DNA from: Streptomyces sp. NBC_01689
GTDB lineage: Bacteria > Actinomycetota > Actinomycetes > Streptomycetales > Streptomycetaceae
DNA length: 64,000 nucleotides
Assembly: GCF_036250675.1 (NCBI RefSeq)
Contig: NZ_CP109592.1
Location: 2,914,001 to 2,978,000 of the forward strand
Direction of reading: 5' to 3'
Below the pieces are notes generated by a model. The model was not told where the DNA came from. It worked only from the letters and a program-made list of their open reading frames with translations, and did not search any database. The position numbers and the translations under genes are program-made. Shown here one piece after another: positions 55,551 through 64,000 of this stretch (positions within the stretch are counted from its first letter, which is position 1; each line of letters starts with the position of its first letter).

Positions 55551-56870
55551 TCAACTAGCGTTTTCCACATGCCCGTTCTGGTCGGCCAGCTCCGGCGGAG
55601 TGAGCGGATTCATAGCCGTGACGTCGCGCGGAGCGATGGAGAAGCCCTGCCAGTGGACCGGCATGGGCTGCTGGTCCTCGTCGCGGGCGATGTGGTGGAA
55701 GCCCACGTTGACCCAGACGATGGGGTGGGTGAGGGTCTGCCCGTTGACGTACTTGTCGACGGACTTGCCCGCGCCCGCTCCACAGTTGAGCAGATTGTCG
55801 CTCGCGAACTGCTCGCACTTCTTGTACTCGGTGAAGTACAGGTCGTGCTTGGTGAAGCTGCGGCCGAGGTACTTGGTGGTGGCGCCGGGGACGATCTCGT
55901 AGGAGCGGGCGTGGTCGTCCTTGTTCTTGCCGGTGGCGCTGACCACCCGCCACCAGCGCATGTTCTTGGCGTCGCCCGCGAGTTCCTTCGTGATCTTGGT
56001 GCGGGTGGTCTTGTTGGTCGGGCCCTCGTTGCCGTTGCGGGGCGGGCTGACCACCGAGTCGTACTGCTCGATCTTGTTCTTGGAGGAACCGTCCAGGCCG
56101 AAGTCGAGCCGCCAGAAGACGTTGTGGCTGTGGCTGGTGGCGTACGCCTTCGCGCCCTTGCCGATGGGCCAGCCGCGGCCGTCGCCGGCGTCGTAGTCAC
56201 CCGGCGAGAGGCTGCCGGTTGCGCCGATGTTCATGCTCACGGTGCCGTCGTCCTGGAAACGCCACTCGGTGATGTACTCGTACCAGCCGACCTTGTTGAC
56301 CGTGTAGATCAGCAGGTCCTTGCCCTGGGTCTGGTAGACCTTGTTCCCCGAGTCGGCCTCCATGCGGTAGGCGTGACCGCGCGAACGGGTCGTGGTGCAC
56401 AGACCGTTGACGTTCGGGTGCTGCGGATCCCAGGCGTTGGGGATCTTCACGGTCTTGATGGTGCCGCCGGGGCACTCGCCCGGCGCCATCTTCATCAGGC
56501 CCTGCCCGAAGCCCGCGCCCGTGAGGTCGTCGTACTCGGCCTTGCCGTCGTCGTAGGGGACGTGGATCTGGCCGAGCTTGGCGCTGGTGAGGATCTTTAT
56601 CGGCTGGGCCTCGCCCTTGGGCTGGTACGAGATGTTCTCCAGGACGAGCCCGGCCTCGCTCTCGTAGTGCCAGCACATGCGCCAGGTGGTGCCGGTGGAG
56701 AGCTTCTGCTCGATCTTGTAGGCCGTGCTGCAACTGGCCGCGGCCGCCGGGGCGGACTTCGGCTGGGCGACGGCCGGACCCGCGGCCGTCGTCGCGCCGG
56801 CGGCCAGCGCGGCCACTGACAGGCCCACCGCCGTCCGGCTGCGGGCATGGCTGATTCTGTTCACGCGCAT
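55551..56870 (-). CDS. Secreted copper amine oxidase-like catalytic domain protein
   Basis: The protein has 439 residues with a signal peptide (about 1-35). It covers only the catalytic domain of copper amine oxidases (usual full length 640-720). Matching points: VPYDDGKAEYDD (catalytic Asp near 114), topaquinone-type site VGWYEYITEW with Y197, GATGSLSP, copper His H247-x-H249 (SHSHNVFWRLDFGLDG) and H406 in MPVHWQGFSIAP. The Asn that normally precedes the topaquinone Tyr is Trp196 here. The N-terminal substrate-side domains are missing, but the gene just upstream codes an N2/N3-like protein. Its export and activity are inferred. Start GTG or ATG at 56870. Confidence 0.8.
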   Translation of the reverse strand: MRVNRISHARSRTAVGLSVAALAAGATTAAGPAVAQPKSAPAAAASCSTAYKIEQKLSTGTTWRMCWHYESEAGLVLENISYQPKGEAQPIKILTSAKLGQIHVPYDDGKAEYDDLTGAGFGQGLMKMAPGECPGGTIKTVKIPNAWDPQHPNVNGLCTTTRSRGHAYRMEADSGNKVYQTQGKDLLIYTVNKVGWYEYITEWRFQDDGTVSMNIGATGSLSPGDYDAGDGRGWPIGKGAKAYATSHSHNVFWRLDFGLDGSSKNKIEQYDSVVSPPRNGNEGPTNKTTRTKITKELAGDAKNMRWWRVVSATGKNKDDHARSYEIVPGATTKYLGRSFTKHDLYFTEYKKCEQFASDNLLNCGAGAGKSVDKYVNGQTLTHPIVWVNVGFHHIARDEDQQPMPVHWQGFSIAPRDVTAMNPLTPPELADQNGHVENAS

Positions 56871-56963
56871 GACGAAGGGACTCCTCGCGAAAGCATGCGG
56901 AAGAAGGGAGTTGGAGAGAACGGAGGTGAGGGCGGCGCCACGCGGGCGAGGCGGCCGCGGACG

Positions 56964-57791
56964 TCAGCCGAGCGTGCCGACCTTGCGGGCGCTCAGATCG
57001 ATCACCAGGTCACGGCTGTCGATCCAGGACCCGTTCCTGACCTTCGGGAAGAGCCTCACGCAGCGGTGCTCCCCGCACTTCGCGAGGAGGCCGGGCCGGG
57101 CACCCGTGGTGGCCCGGTAGACCATGCTGTTGAGCGTGAGCTGGTCGGGCGAGGTGAGTTCCTTGCCGGTGGCGTCCTTGTAGTCGGCCCGCAGGCCCGC
57201 GCCGAGCGGGTCGGCGATGAGCAGCTGGGCCGCCTCGTCCATCTCGTCACGGCTCAACGGCGGCTGGACGCCGTGCTGGGTGTCCGTCCTCTCCACCTTG
57301 CCGGTGCCGAGATCGACGGTCCTGGTGACGAGCGTGTCGTCGTGGTAGTCGTAGAACGTGACGTCCGCGCGGCGAGGTGCCCCCGGGTCGTCGAGTTCGT
57401 CCTCCTCCGGCTCGGCGAGGTCGACGCTGATGCGCTGCGGGCCCCGGCCGCCCTCGACGTTCTCGCTGGAACGGAACAACTGCCGGTTCGCCGCCAGCTG
57501 TTCGACCCGTGCCGTCTCGTCGTCGGTCAGCGGGTCACGGCCGACGCCCTTGTCCCCCTGCGCCGGAGCCTGTTCGACGACGCCGGGCCGCGCGGCCGCC
57601 TGCCCCTGGTCCTGTCCCTGCGCCTGTCCTTGTCCGGTCTGCTGCGAGCCGGCGCCGGCCGGGCCCCGGCCCGGTTCGTCGGCGCCCGCCGAGCCCGGCA
57701 GGGTGATCCCGACCATCACGGCCGTCCCTGCCACCGCGATGGCCGCACCCGCCACCACTTTTCCCAGATGGCGGTGCACTATCTTGCGCAC
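56964..57791 (-). CDS. Secreted protein resembling the N2/N3 domains of copper amine oxidase
   Basis: The protein has 275 residues. Residues 1-37 are a signal peptide or anchor, and 40-80 a Gln/Gly/Ala-rich linker (QGQAQGQDQGQ). Residues 86-135 (DPLTDDETARVEQLA, QRISVDLAEPEEDE) resemble domain N2. Residues 140-225 (ADVTFYDYHDDTLVTRTVDL, GVQPPLSRDEMDEAAQLLIAD) resemble domain N3 of copper amine oxidases. C239 and C244 may form a disulfide. GTG start after GGGGGAAAT. The next gene, 93 bases downstream on the same strand, codes the catalytic domain. Confidence 0.72.
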   Translation of the reverse strand: MRKIVHRHLGKVVAGAAIAVAGTAVMVGITLPGSAGADEPGRGPAGAGSQQTGQGQAQGQDQGQAAARPGVVEQAPAQGDKGVGRDPLTDDETARVEQLAANRQLFRSSENVEGGRGPQRISVDLAEPEEDELDDPGAPRRADVTFYDYHDDTLVTRTVDLGTGKVERTDTQHGVQPPLSRDEMDEAAQLLIADPLGAGLRADYKDATGKELTSPDQLTLNSMVYRATTGARPGLLAKCGEHRCVRLFPKVRNGSWIDSRDLVIDLSARKVGTLG

Positions 57792-57844
57792 ATTTCCCCC
57801 TACTCCCCCTGTTTCCCTAGGAGCGTTTTGAGTACCACCGGTTC

Positions 57845-57861
57845 GGCATACGACGTATGCC
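57845..57861. promoter_or_regulatory. 17-bp dyad between the amine oxidase pair and glgX
   Basis: GGCATAC-GAC-GTATGCC, perfect 7-bp arms. It lies 54 bases upstream of the minus-strand start (57791) and 109 bases upstream of glgX (57970). The site is AT-richer than its surroundings. A regulator of either divergent gene could bind here. Confidence 0.6.
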
Positions 57862-57969
57862 TGGTCAGCGGGTAAGAGGGACGTAAGTCATAGGAGGTTC
57901 CATCACTTTCGGGGAGACTCGCTTCGGAGTCGCCCCCCGGGGCGCGGCACTACTGGGAGAGTCGTATCC

Positions 57970-60087
57970 ATGCAGGTCTGGCCTGGTGAGGCATATCCAC
58001 TCGGTGCCACGTACGACGGCGCCGGTACCAATTTCGCGGTCTTCTCGGAGGCCGCCGACCGGATCGAGCTGTGTCTGCTGCACGACGACGGCTCGGAGAC
58101 GGCGGTCGAACTGCGCGAGAGCGACGCGTTCGTACGGCACGCGTACCTGCCCGGGATCATGCCCGGCCAGCGGTACGGGTTCCGGGTGCACGGGCCGTAC
58201 GCGCCCGAGCGCGGACAGCGCGTCAACTCCGCCAAGCTGCTGCTCGATCCATACGCACGTGCGATAAGCGGCTCGATCGACTGGGGCGAGGAGGTGTACG
58301 GCTATCCGTTCGGGTCGCCCGACAAGCGCAACGACCTGGACTCGGCGCCGCACACCATGACGTCGGTCGTGGTCAACCCGTACTTCGACTGGGGGGACGA
58401 CCGTCGCCCCCGTACCGAATACCACCACACCGTGATCTACGAGGCCCATGTGAAGGGCCTCACGATGCGGCATCCGGCACTGCCCGAGGAACTGCGCGGC
58501 ACCTACGCGGCACTCGCCCATCCCGCGATCATCGAACACCTGACGGAGCTGGGGGTGACGGCTCTGGAGCTGATGCCGGTGCACCAGTTCGTGAACGACC
58601 ACCGTCTGGTGGAGATGGGCCTCAACAACTACTGGGGCTACAACACCATCGGCTTCTTCGCCCCGCACAACACGTACGCCTCCTGGGGAGACCGAGGCCA
58701 GCAGGTCCTGGAGTTCAAGTCGGCGGTCCGCGCGCTGCACGAGGCCGGGATCGAGGTCATCCTGGACGTGGTCTACAACCACACGGCCGAGGGCAACCAC
58801 CTGGGACCTACCCTCTCCTTCAGGGGTCTCGACAACGCCTCCTACTACCGCCTCGCGGACGACCCCCGCTACTACATGGACACCACGGGGACCGGCAACT
58901 CCCTCCTGATGCGGTCCCCGCACGTGCTCCAGCTGATCATGGACTCGCTGCGCTACTGGGTCACCGAGATGCACGTCGACGGCTTCCGCTTCGACCTCGC
59001 GGCCACCCTGGCACGGCAGTTCCACGAGGTGGACCGGCTGTCGTCGTTCTTCGACCTGGTCCAGCAGGACCCGGTGGTCTCCCAGGTGAAGCTGATCGCC
59101 GAGCCCTGGGACGTCGGCGAGGGCGGCTACCAGGTGGGCAACTTCCCGCCGCTGTGGACGGAGTGGAACGGCAAGTACCGCGACACCGTCCGAGACCTGT
59201 GGCGCGGCGAGCCCCGCACGCTCGCCGAGTTCGCCTCCCGACTGACCGGTTCGTCGGACCTCTACCAGGACGACGGCCGCCGGCCGCTCGCCTCCATCAA
59301 CTTCGTCACCTGCCACGACGGGTTCACCCTCAACGACCTCGTCTCCTACAACGAAAAGCGCAACCAGGCCAACGGAGAGGACAACCGCGACGGCGAGAGC
59401 CACAACCGCTCGTGGAACTGCGGTGCCGAGGGCGAGACCGACGACGAGGGCGTCCTCGCCCTGCGGGCCCGCCAGCGGCGCAACATCATCGCGACGCTGA
59501 TGCTCTCCCAGGGTGTGCCGATGCTCAGCCACGGCGACGAGTTCGCCCGCACCCAGGGCGGCAACAACAACGCATACTGCCAGGACAGCGAGCTCGCCTG
59601 GGTGCCGTGGCCGCAGGAGGGCGGCGAACTGCTCGACTTCACCCGGGCGATGGTGTGGCTGCGCCGTGACCACCCGGTGTTCCGGCGCCGCCGCTTCTTC
59701 CACGGCCGGCCCGTCCAGGGCACCCACGACGAGCTGTCCGACATCGCGTGGTTCACCCCCGCCGGCGCCGAGATGACCGAACAGGACTGGGGGGCGACGC
59801 AGACGCACGCGCTGTCCGTCTTCCTCAACGGCAACGCGATCTCCGAACCGGGCCCGCGCGGGGAGCACATCGCCGACGACTCCTTCCTCCTGATGTTCAA
59901 CGCCTCCCCGAAGTCGCTGGAGTTCACGGTCCCCGTCGACCACGGTCGGCAGTGGCAGGTGGTGGTCGACACCGCCCTGCCGGAGGGACCGGTACCGGGC
60001 ACCGGCGCCAAGGTCCAGGCCGGGGACCGGCTGACACTGATCGACCGGAGCCTGACGGTGCTGCAACGGCCCGCCCAGGACTTCTGA
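57970..60087 (+). CDS. glgX: Glycogen debranching enzyme (isoamylase type)
   Basis: The protein has 705 residues in GH13 subfamily 11 and hydrolyses alpha-1,6 branches in glycogen. N-terminal CBM48-like domain (YPLGATYDGAGTNFAVFSEAADRIELCL). The barrel has nucleophile D342 (DGFRFDLA), acid/base E378 (LIAEPWDVG) and D450 (CHDGFT). VEMGLNNYWGYNTIGFFAPH and VVYNHTAEGNHLGPT are family marks. ATG at 57970 with GGGAGA upstream. The treY gene follows after 341 bases on the same strand. Confidence 0.96.
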   Translation: MQVWPGEAYPLGATYDGAGTNFAVFSEAADRIELCLLHDDGSETAVELRESDAFVRHAYLPGIMPGQRYGFRVHGPYAPERGQRVNSAKLLLDPYARAISGSIDWGEEVYGYPFGSPDKRNDLDSAPHTMTSVVVNPYFDWGDDRRPRTEYHHTVIYEAHVKGLTMRHPALPEELRGTYAALAHPAIIEHLTELGVTALELMPVHQFVNDHRLVEMGLNNYWGYNTIGFFAPHNTYASWGDRGQQVLEFKSAVRALHEAGIEVILDVVYNHTAEGNHLGPTLSFRGLDNASYYRLADDPRYYMDTTGTGNSLLMRSPHVLQLIMDSLRYWVTEMHVDGFRFDLAATLARQFHEVDRLSSFFDLVQQDPVVSQVKLIAEPWDVGEGGYQVGNFPPLWTEWNGKYRDTVRDLWRGEPRTLAEFASRLTGSSDLYQDDGRRPLASINFVTCHDGFTLNDLVSYNEKRNQANGEDNRDGESHNRSWNCGAEGETDDEGVLALRARQRRNIIATLMLSQGVPMLSHGDEFARTQGGNNNAYCQDSELAWVPWPQEGGELLDFTRAMVWLRRDHPVFRRRRFFHGRPVQGTHDELSDIAWFTPAGAEMTEQDWGATQTHALSVFLNGNAISEPGPRGEHIADDSFLLMFNASPKSLEFTVPVDHGRQWQVVVDTALPEGPVPGTGAKVQAGDRLTLIDRSLTVLQRPAQDF

Positions 60088-60428
60088 CCCGGTCCCGTCG
60101 CACCGGCCGGGGGGTTGGGGGGCGCCCCGCCGCACCCCGGCCGCGACGCCCTGGGCCGTCCGGCCGGGACCGGTCGGTCGGGCCGGTCGGTCGGACCGGT
60201 CGGCCGGGCCGGACCGGACCGCCGGCTCCCGGCCGTGGCCCCGATGCCGCGGTCGTCCGGCCGTCGGGGGGCCCCGGCGCGGCCGTCGCCCCGCGCGGGT
60301 CCCGCCGGGGCCGCGGGGCGGGCGCGCGGGGCCTCCAGGCGACCGGACGACCGCGGGCCCGGCCCCCCACGGACCCGTATGCGGGCGTGGATGTCACGAA
60401 ACCGGGCGAGAGGGGTACGTAGGTTCCC
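60088..60428. other. Low-complexity gap between glgX and treY
   Basis: No gene. From about 60165 to 60225, GGTCGG and GGGCCGG motifs repeat closely. At the end, GGTACGTAGGTTCCC precedes the treY ATG; TACGTA could act as a -10 element for a leaderless start, but it does not fit the TAnnnT pattern well. Confidence 0.5.
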
Positions 60429-62888
60429 ATGACACCTGAGCGTCCCGAACGGGAGATCCCGGACTCCATGGGTCCCGCCGCTCCGACCGCCACGTACCGG
60501 CTCCAGCTGCAACCCGAGTTCCCCTTCGCGGCCGCCGAGGCCGCCGTGCCGTACCTGGCCTCGCTCGGGGTCTCCCATCTGCACCTGTCCCCGGTCCTCG
60601 AGGCCGTCCCGGGCTCGGCGCACGGCTACGACGTCGTCGACCACACACGGGTGCGGGAGGAACTGGGAGGCGAGCGCGGGCTGCGCTCCCTGGCCCGCAC
60701 CGCACGCGAGCACGGGCTCGGGCTCGTCGTGGACATCGTGCCGAACCACATGGCCATGGCCCCGCGCCACAACCGCCCGCTGTGGGAGGTACTGCGCGAG
60801 GGGCCCGAATCGCCGTACGCGCGCTGGTTCGACATCGACTGGGACGCGCAGGGCGGCCGGGTGCTGCTGCCGGTGCTCGGGGGCCGCCTCGGCACCGAGC
60901 TCGACCGCTTCAAGGTGGACGGCGACGTCCTGCGCTACTACGACCACGAGTTCCCCTTGCGCGAGGGCACCCGGGACCTGCCGCTGCCCCGGCTCCTCGA
61001 CGCGCAGTGGTACCGCCCGGTCTGGTGGCGGCTGGCCCGCACCGAGCTGAACTACCGGCGTTTCTTCAGCATTTCGGAACTCGTCGGGGTGCGGGTCGAG
61101 GACCCGGAGGTGTTCGCCGCGACCCACGGCAAGATCCTGGAACTGCTGGCCGACGGCGTGTTCGAGGGGCTGCGCGTCGACCATCCGGACGGGCTCGCGG
61201 ACCCGGACGCGTATCTGCGCCGTCTGCACGAGGCGAGTGGCGGACGCTGGACGGTCGTCGAGAAGATCCTCGCGGACGGCGAACCGCTGCCCGCCGCCTG
61301 GCCGGTCGCGGGCACCACCGGCTACGACGCGCTGCGGCACGTCGACGGCCTCTTCACGGACCCGGCCGGAGCGGCCGAACTTCTGGGCGTGTACCGGCGG
61401 TTCGCGTCTCCGCCGGCCGACCTGGGTGGGTCCTGGGAGGCGACGGTGCGCCGGGCGGCGTACCAGGTGCTCACCCACGAGCTGGCCACCGAGTCCGGCC
61501 GTCTCACCCGGGTGGCCGCCCGCCTGTGCGCCCGCTCGGACGAACCGGGACTGCGCGACCACGCGCCCTGGGCCCTGGGCACCGCGCTGCGTGAACTGCT
61601 CGTACGGGTCGGGGTGTACCGGCCGTATCCCTCCACGGACGCCTCCACCGTGGTCACCGCGGAGGCCGCCGCCGAGGCCCGGGCCGTCTTCACCGTGCCT
61701 GAGGAGGCGCACGCCGTGGACGTCGTACGGGATCTCGTGCTCGGACGGTACGGGGACGGGCCCGAACACGCCGAGTTCCGGGCCCGGTTCGCCCAGACCT
61801 CGTCCGCGCTGCGCGCGAAGTCCGTGGAGGACACGGCGTTCTACCGCTACGTACCCCTGCTGTCGGCCAACGAGGTGGGCGGTGCCCCGGGAGCCCCGGC
61901 CGTCTCCCCCGACGACTTCCACGCCTACTGCGCCCGCCTCCAGCGGGACTGGCCCGGCACCGGGACGGCGCTGTCCACCCACGACACGAAACGCAGCGCC
62001 GACGTACGCGCGGCGCTGTCCGTGCTCACCCAGTGTCCGGACCGGTGGGACGGCCTGCTGGCCGAGGTGACACCGCGGGACGCGGCGGACGTGCCCGACC
62101 CGCAGACGGCGTGGGCCGCCTGGCAGACGGTGTTCGGGCTGGGCCCCGCCGACCCGGACCGGGTCCGGGGCGCGCTCCTCAAGCACGTCCGGGAGGCCGG
62201 CCTGCACACCGCCTGGACCGAGCAGGACCCCGCGTACGAGGCAGCGGTCGCGGCGTTCGTCACCGCGGGCCCCTGCGGGGAGCCCGGCCGGCACGTCGCC
62301 GCCCTCCGGGCGGAACTCGCGCCGCACGTGCGCGCGAACGTCCTGGGGGCGGCCCTCGTACACCTGACCATGCCGGGGTTGCCGGACGTGTACCAGGGCA
62401 CCGAGGACGAGTACCTGGCGCTGGTGGACCCGGACAACCGGGAGCCGTTCGCGCCCCCGCGGCCGTCGCCACCCCGATCCTCCGCCCCGGGCACGGCGGC
62501 GAGCGCGGAGACGGCGGGGATCCCGGAGAAGGCCGCGCTCACCACCGCCGCGCTCCGGCTGCGCGCGCGGCGCCCCGACGTCTTCGGGAGTACGGCGACG
62601 TACGCTCCGCTGGCCGCCGAGGGGCCGCGGGCCGCGCACTGTGTGGCCTTCGTACGCTCCGGGGAGGTGCTCTCGGCCGTCACCCGGTTGTCGTCGCGGC
62701 TGACCGACGGGGGCGGCTGGCGCGACACATGTCTCGCGCTGCCCGCGGGGCGGTGGACGGATCTGCTCGTCCCCGGACGGCGGTTCACGGGGCGGGTGCG
62801 CGTGGCGGACCTCTTCGAACGGTCACCGGTCGCACTGCTGGAACGCACCGGTGACGACACACCCGCGGACCGGGCGACGCACGGCTGA
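60429..62888 (+). CDS. treY: Malto-oligosyltrehalose synthase
   Basis: The protein has 819 residues in GH13 subfamily 26. It turns the reducing-end alpha-1,4 bond of maltodextrin into an alpha-1,1 bond. ATYRLQLQPEFPFAAAEAAVPYLASLGVSHLHLSPVLEA is the family start. Nucleophile D251 (LRVDHPDGL), acid/base E278 (VVEKILADGE) and the transition-state Asp in STHDTKRSAD. A Pro/Ser/Ala-rich insert lies at about 677-693. With glgX it supplies trehalose from glycogen; the hydrolase treZ is expected beyond the right edge. Confidence 0.95.
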   Translation: MTPERPEREIPDSMGPAAPTATYRLQLQPEFPFAAAEAAVPYLASLGVSHLHLSPVLEAVPGSAHGYDVVDHTRVREELGGERGLRSLARTAREHGLGLVVDIVPNHMAMAPRHNRPLWEVLREGPESPYARWFDIDWDAQGGRVLLPVLGGRLGTELDRFKVDGDVLRYYDHEFPLREGTRDLPLPRLLDAQWYRPVWWRLARTELNYRRFFSISELVGVRVEDPEVFAATHGKILELLADGVFEGLRVDHPDGLADPDAYLRRLHEASGGRWTVVEKILADGEPLPAAWPVAGTTGYDALRHVDGLFTDPAGAAELLGVYRRFASPPADLGGSWEATVRRAAYQVLTHELATESGRLTRVAARLCARSDEPGLRDHAPWALGTALRELLVRVGVYRPYPSTDASTVVTAEAAAEARAVFTVPEEAHAVDVVRDLVLGRYGDGPEHAEFRARFAQTSSALRAKSVEDTAFYRYVPLLSANEVGGAPGAPAVSPDDFHAYCARLQRDWPGTGTALSTHDTKRSADVRAALSVLTQCPDRWDGLLAEVTPRDAADVPDPQTAWAAWQTVFGLGPADPDRVRGALLKHVREAGLHTAWTEQDPAYEAAVAAFVTAGPCGEPGRHVAALRAELAPHVRANVLGAALVHLTMPGLPDVYQGTEDEYLALVDPDNREPFAPPRPSPPRSSAPGTAASAETAGIPEKAALTTAALRLRARRPDVFGSTATYAPLAAEGPRAAHCVAFVRSGEVLSAVTRLSSRLTDGGGWRDTCLALPAGRWTDLLVPGRRFTGRVRVADLFERSPVALLERTGDDTPADRATHG

Positions 62889-63450
62889 CCAGTAACGCGG
62901 TGGCGGCGGGCGGGAGTTCGGACAACCGTGGCCGGGTGACGGTCCGGAGATCCGGACGCGGGTGCGGGCCCGGGACGCCTGGGCCGGTTGACGTGCGGAG
63001 GGACGGCGCCGCGCGTCCTGGGGCGGAATCCGGGACCGGGTGACGCCCCCGGGAGGGCGGCGGCGTCGTACGAGGGCGCGGAAGGCACCCGGCGAGTCGG
63101 GGGGCCGGTGCGGCGGCCGGTCCCTCCGTCGGCCGGGCGGAGGGACCGGCCGGACGGTGGGACGGCCGGGCCCGAGCCGTCGGACAGTCGGGCCGTCCGG
63201 CCGGACGGTGGGGCTGCCGGGCGGCCGGACGGACGGCCAGGCGGTCGGACGGCCGACCGCCGTCTGGCCGTCTCCCCGCGGGACTCGGCTCGGTACACCC
63301 GTACGGGTGACGTGAACCGGCGGCCGTGGAACGCCCGCACCCGCGGGAGGACCACGCGCGTCCCGGCGGGACCTCGCGCTTTCGGGCGTGTGCGCCTCCC
63401 GAACCCGCGCGCGGGAACGGCCGGCGCCGCCGGGGCGCTCCGGCCGCCGC
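62889..63450. other. Gene-free GC-rich region
   Basis: No gene is supported in 560 bases. From about 63115 to 63260, GGCCGGACGG, GTCGGACGG and GGACGGCC units repeat irregularly on both strands, giving many long spurious ORFs. Confidence 0.5.
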
Positions 63451-63479
63451 TTGACAGTTGACCCCGTCCGTGGAGTACT
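63451..63479 (+). promoter_or_regulatory. Sigma-70-type promoter of the carboxypeptidase gene
   Basis: TTGACA (63451-63456), 17 bases, AGTACT (63474-63479); alternatively TACTGC at 63476. TTGACA is a perfect -35 consensus, rare in this window. The start codon lies about 32 bases downstream. Confidence 0.55.
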
Positions 63480-63511
63480 GCGGACAGCGACGCAGGGCGG
63501 ACCGGTCGGGG

Positions 63512-64000
63512 GTGAGTCTCCTGCAGGAGCTGCGTTACCCCAGTGTGACCGAAATCGTCGCGTCCGCACGGGCGTTGGCGGCTCATCGGCCCGGCCTCAG
63601 CAGGCTCCGGCAGATCGGGGTCTCCCGCGCGGGCAGGCCGCTCCACCTGCTGTCCGTCGGTCACGCGCGGCGCGCGGTCCTCGTCGTCGCCGGGGCCCAC
63701 GCCAATGAGCCGGCCGGCGGTTCGACCCTGCTGTCCCTGGCCGAACGCGTGCTGTACGACAAGGAGTTACGGGCCGGTACCTCGTGGCACTTCCTGCTCT
63801 GCGCGGACCCGGACGGGGCCAGCCTGCATGTGACACCGGCACCGCGCACGCTGCTCGACTACCACCTCGGCTTCTTCCGTCCGGCCGGACCCGAGCAGCC
63901 GGAGTGGTCGCCGTCCGTGCTGCCGCCCGACCGGCTCCCACCGGAGACGCGCGCCCTCCTCCGGGTCATCGACGAGCTGCGGCCCTACCTCCAGGTGACC
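63512..64000 (+). CDS. M14-type zinc carboxypeptidase family protein, N-terminal part
   Basis: The gene runs off the right edge after 163 codons. The zinc motif H63-A-N-E66 (VVAGAHANEPAGG) is the H-x2-E of M14 peptidases. VSRAGRPLHLLSVG precedes it, and FLLCADPDGASLH follows as in amidase-like members. There is no signal peptide, so it is probably intracellular. GTG start at 63512, chosen because the codon pattern begins there; the ribosome site is weak. Leu86 is coded by TTA (63767-63769), the rare codon read by the bldA tRNA in Streptomyces, which would delay expression to late growth. Confidence 0.8.
   Translation, partial: MSLLQELRYPSVTEIVASARALAAHRPGLSRLRQIGVSRAGRPLHLLSVGHARRAVLVVAGAHANEPAGGSTLLSLAERVLYDKELRAGTSWHFLLCADPDGASLHVTPAPRTLLDYHLGFFRPAGPEQPEWSPSVLPPDRLPPETRALLRVIDELRPYLQVT

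Noticed and set aside
59346..62639. 1097-codon minus-strand ORF opposite glgX and treY
   Set aside because: It is the antisense shadow of two well-supported enzymes. Its translation is Arg/Gly/Pro-rich with no recognisable domain.

Overview
The window is high-GC actinobacterial DNA, most likely a Streptomyces chromosome. Third codon positions are almost always G or C. GTG and TTG starts are common. Many genes seem to be transcribed as leaderless mRNAs from a TAnnnT box 6-7 nt before the start codon. One gene carries a rare TTA codon, and secreted or metabolic genes typical of soil streptomycetes are frequent. I saw no rRNA, tRNA, CRISPR array, insertion sequence or phage gene.

Layout. 1-9.2 kb, mostly minus strand: a partial SGNH hydrolase, an Ada-AlkA type repair protein with a degenerate glycosylase end, a 23-codon ORF followed by rsgA, a one-TM sigma-like/zinc-finger protein with an outside cellulose-binding module, a radical SAM protein, a flavin/PPOX protein and a 2-hydroxyacid dehydrogenase. 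9.3-27 kb: alditol oxidase, a GH2 beta-galactosidase, a D-threonine-aldolase-like enzyme, hydrolases, a DUF2264 protein, homocysteine S-methyltransferase, a long array of about 50-bp degenerate repeats, a type-B carboxylesterase, a ThuA-domain protein, a VOC protein, two AraC regulators and a divergent NmrA-like protein. 27-34 kb: a YihY membrane protein and an AidB-like flavoprotein that share a symmetrical bidirectional promoter, then a GAF regulator, a secreted protein and a GNAT acetyltransferase.

34-43.6 kb is the clearest functional unit, an assimilatory sulfur operon: leader peptide, sulfite reductase, a 59-aa zinc ribbon, cysH, cysC, cysD, cysN, a small ORF, a sulfonate-type ABC transporter (ssuA, ssuB, ssuC) and a CbiX-like chelatase that can supply siroheme to the sulfite reductase. 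Sulfate is activated by CysDN and CysC, reduced by CysH, and the sulfite is reduced to sulfide; the transporter brings in organosulfur compounds. Within this unit ATGA overlaps join sirA to the zinc-ribbon ORF and cysC to cysD, the zinc-ribbon ORF overlaps cysH by 4 bases, and ssuB overlaps ssuC.

44-55.5 kb: a PanE-like reductase, an aldo/keto reductase, two small conserved proteins, an MMPL exporter with a strong terminator, a VOC protein, a macrolide-type glycosyltransferase with a 14-bp palindrome in its promoter, a decayed coding remnant, an APH-like kinase, a DEDDh exonuclease and a HEPN protein of the SAV2148 type. 55.5-57.8 kb: two adjacent secreted proteins that together look like a copper amine oxidase cut into two genes. 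58-63 kb: glgX and treY (glycogen debranching and trehalose synthesis). The window ends inside an M14-type carboxypeptidase gene with a TTA codon.

The best candidates for something not well described are the split amine-oxidase pair, the sigma-like/zinc-finger/cellulose-binding membrane protein, the small ORF with alternative hairpins in front of rsgA, and the symmetrical leaderless bidirectional promoter at 28.4 kb. All names come from reading motifs by eye, without any database search.
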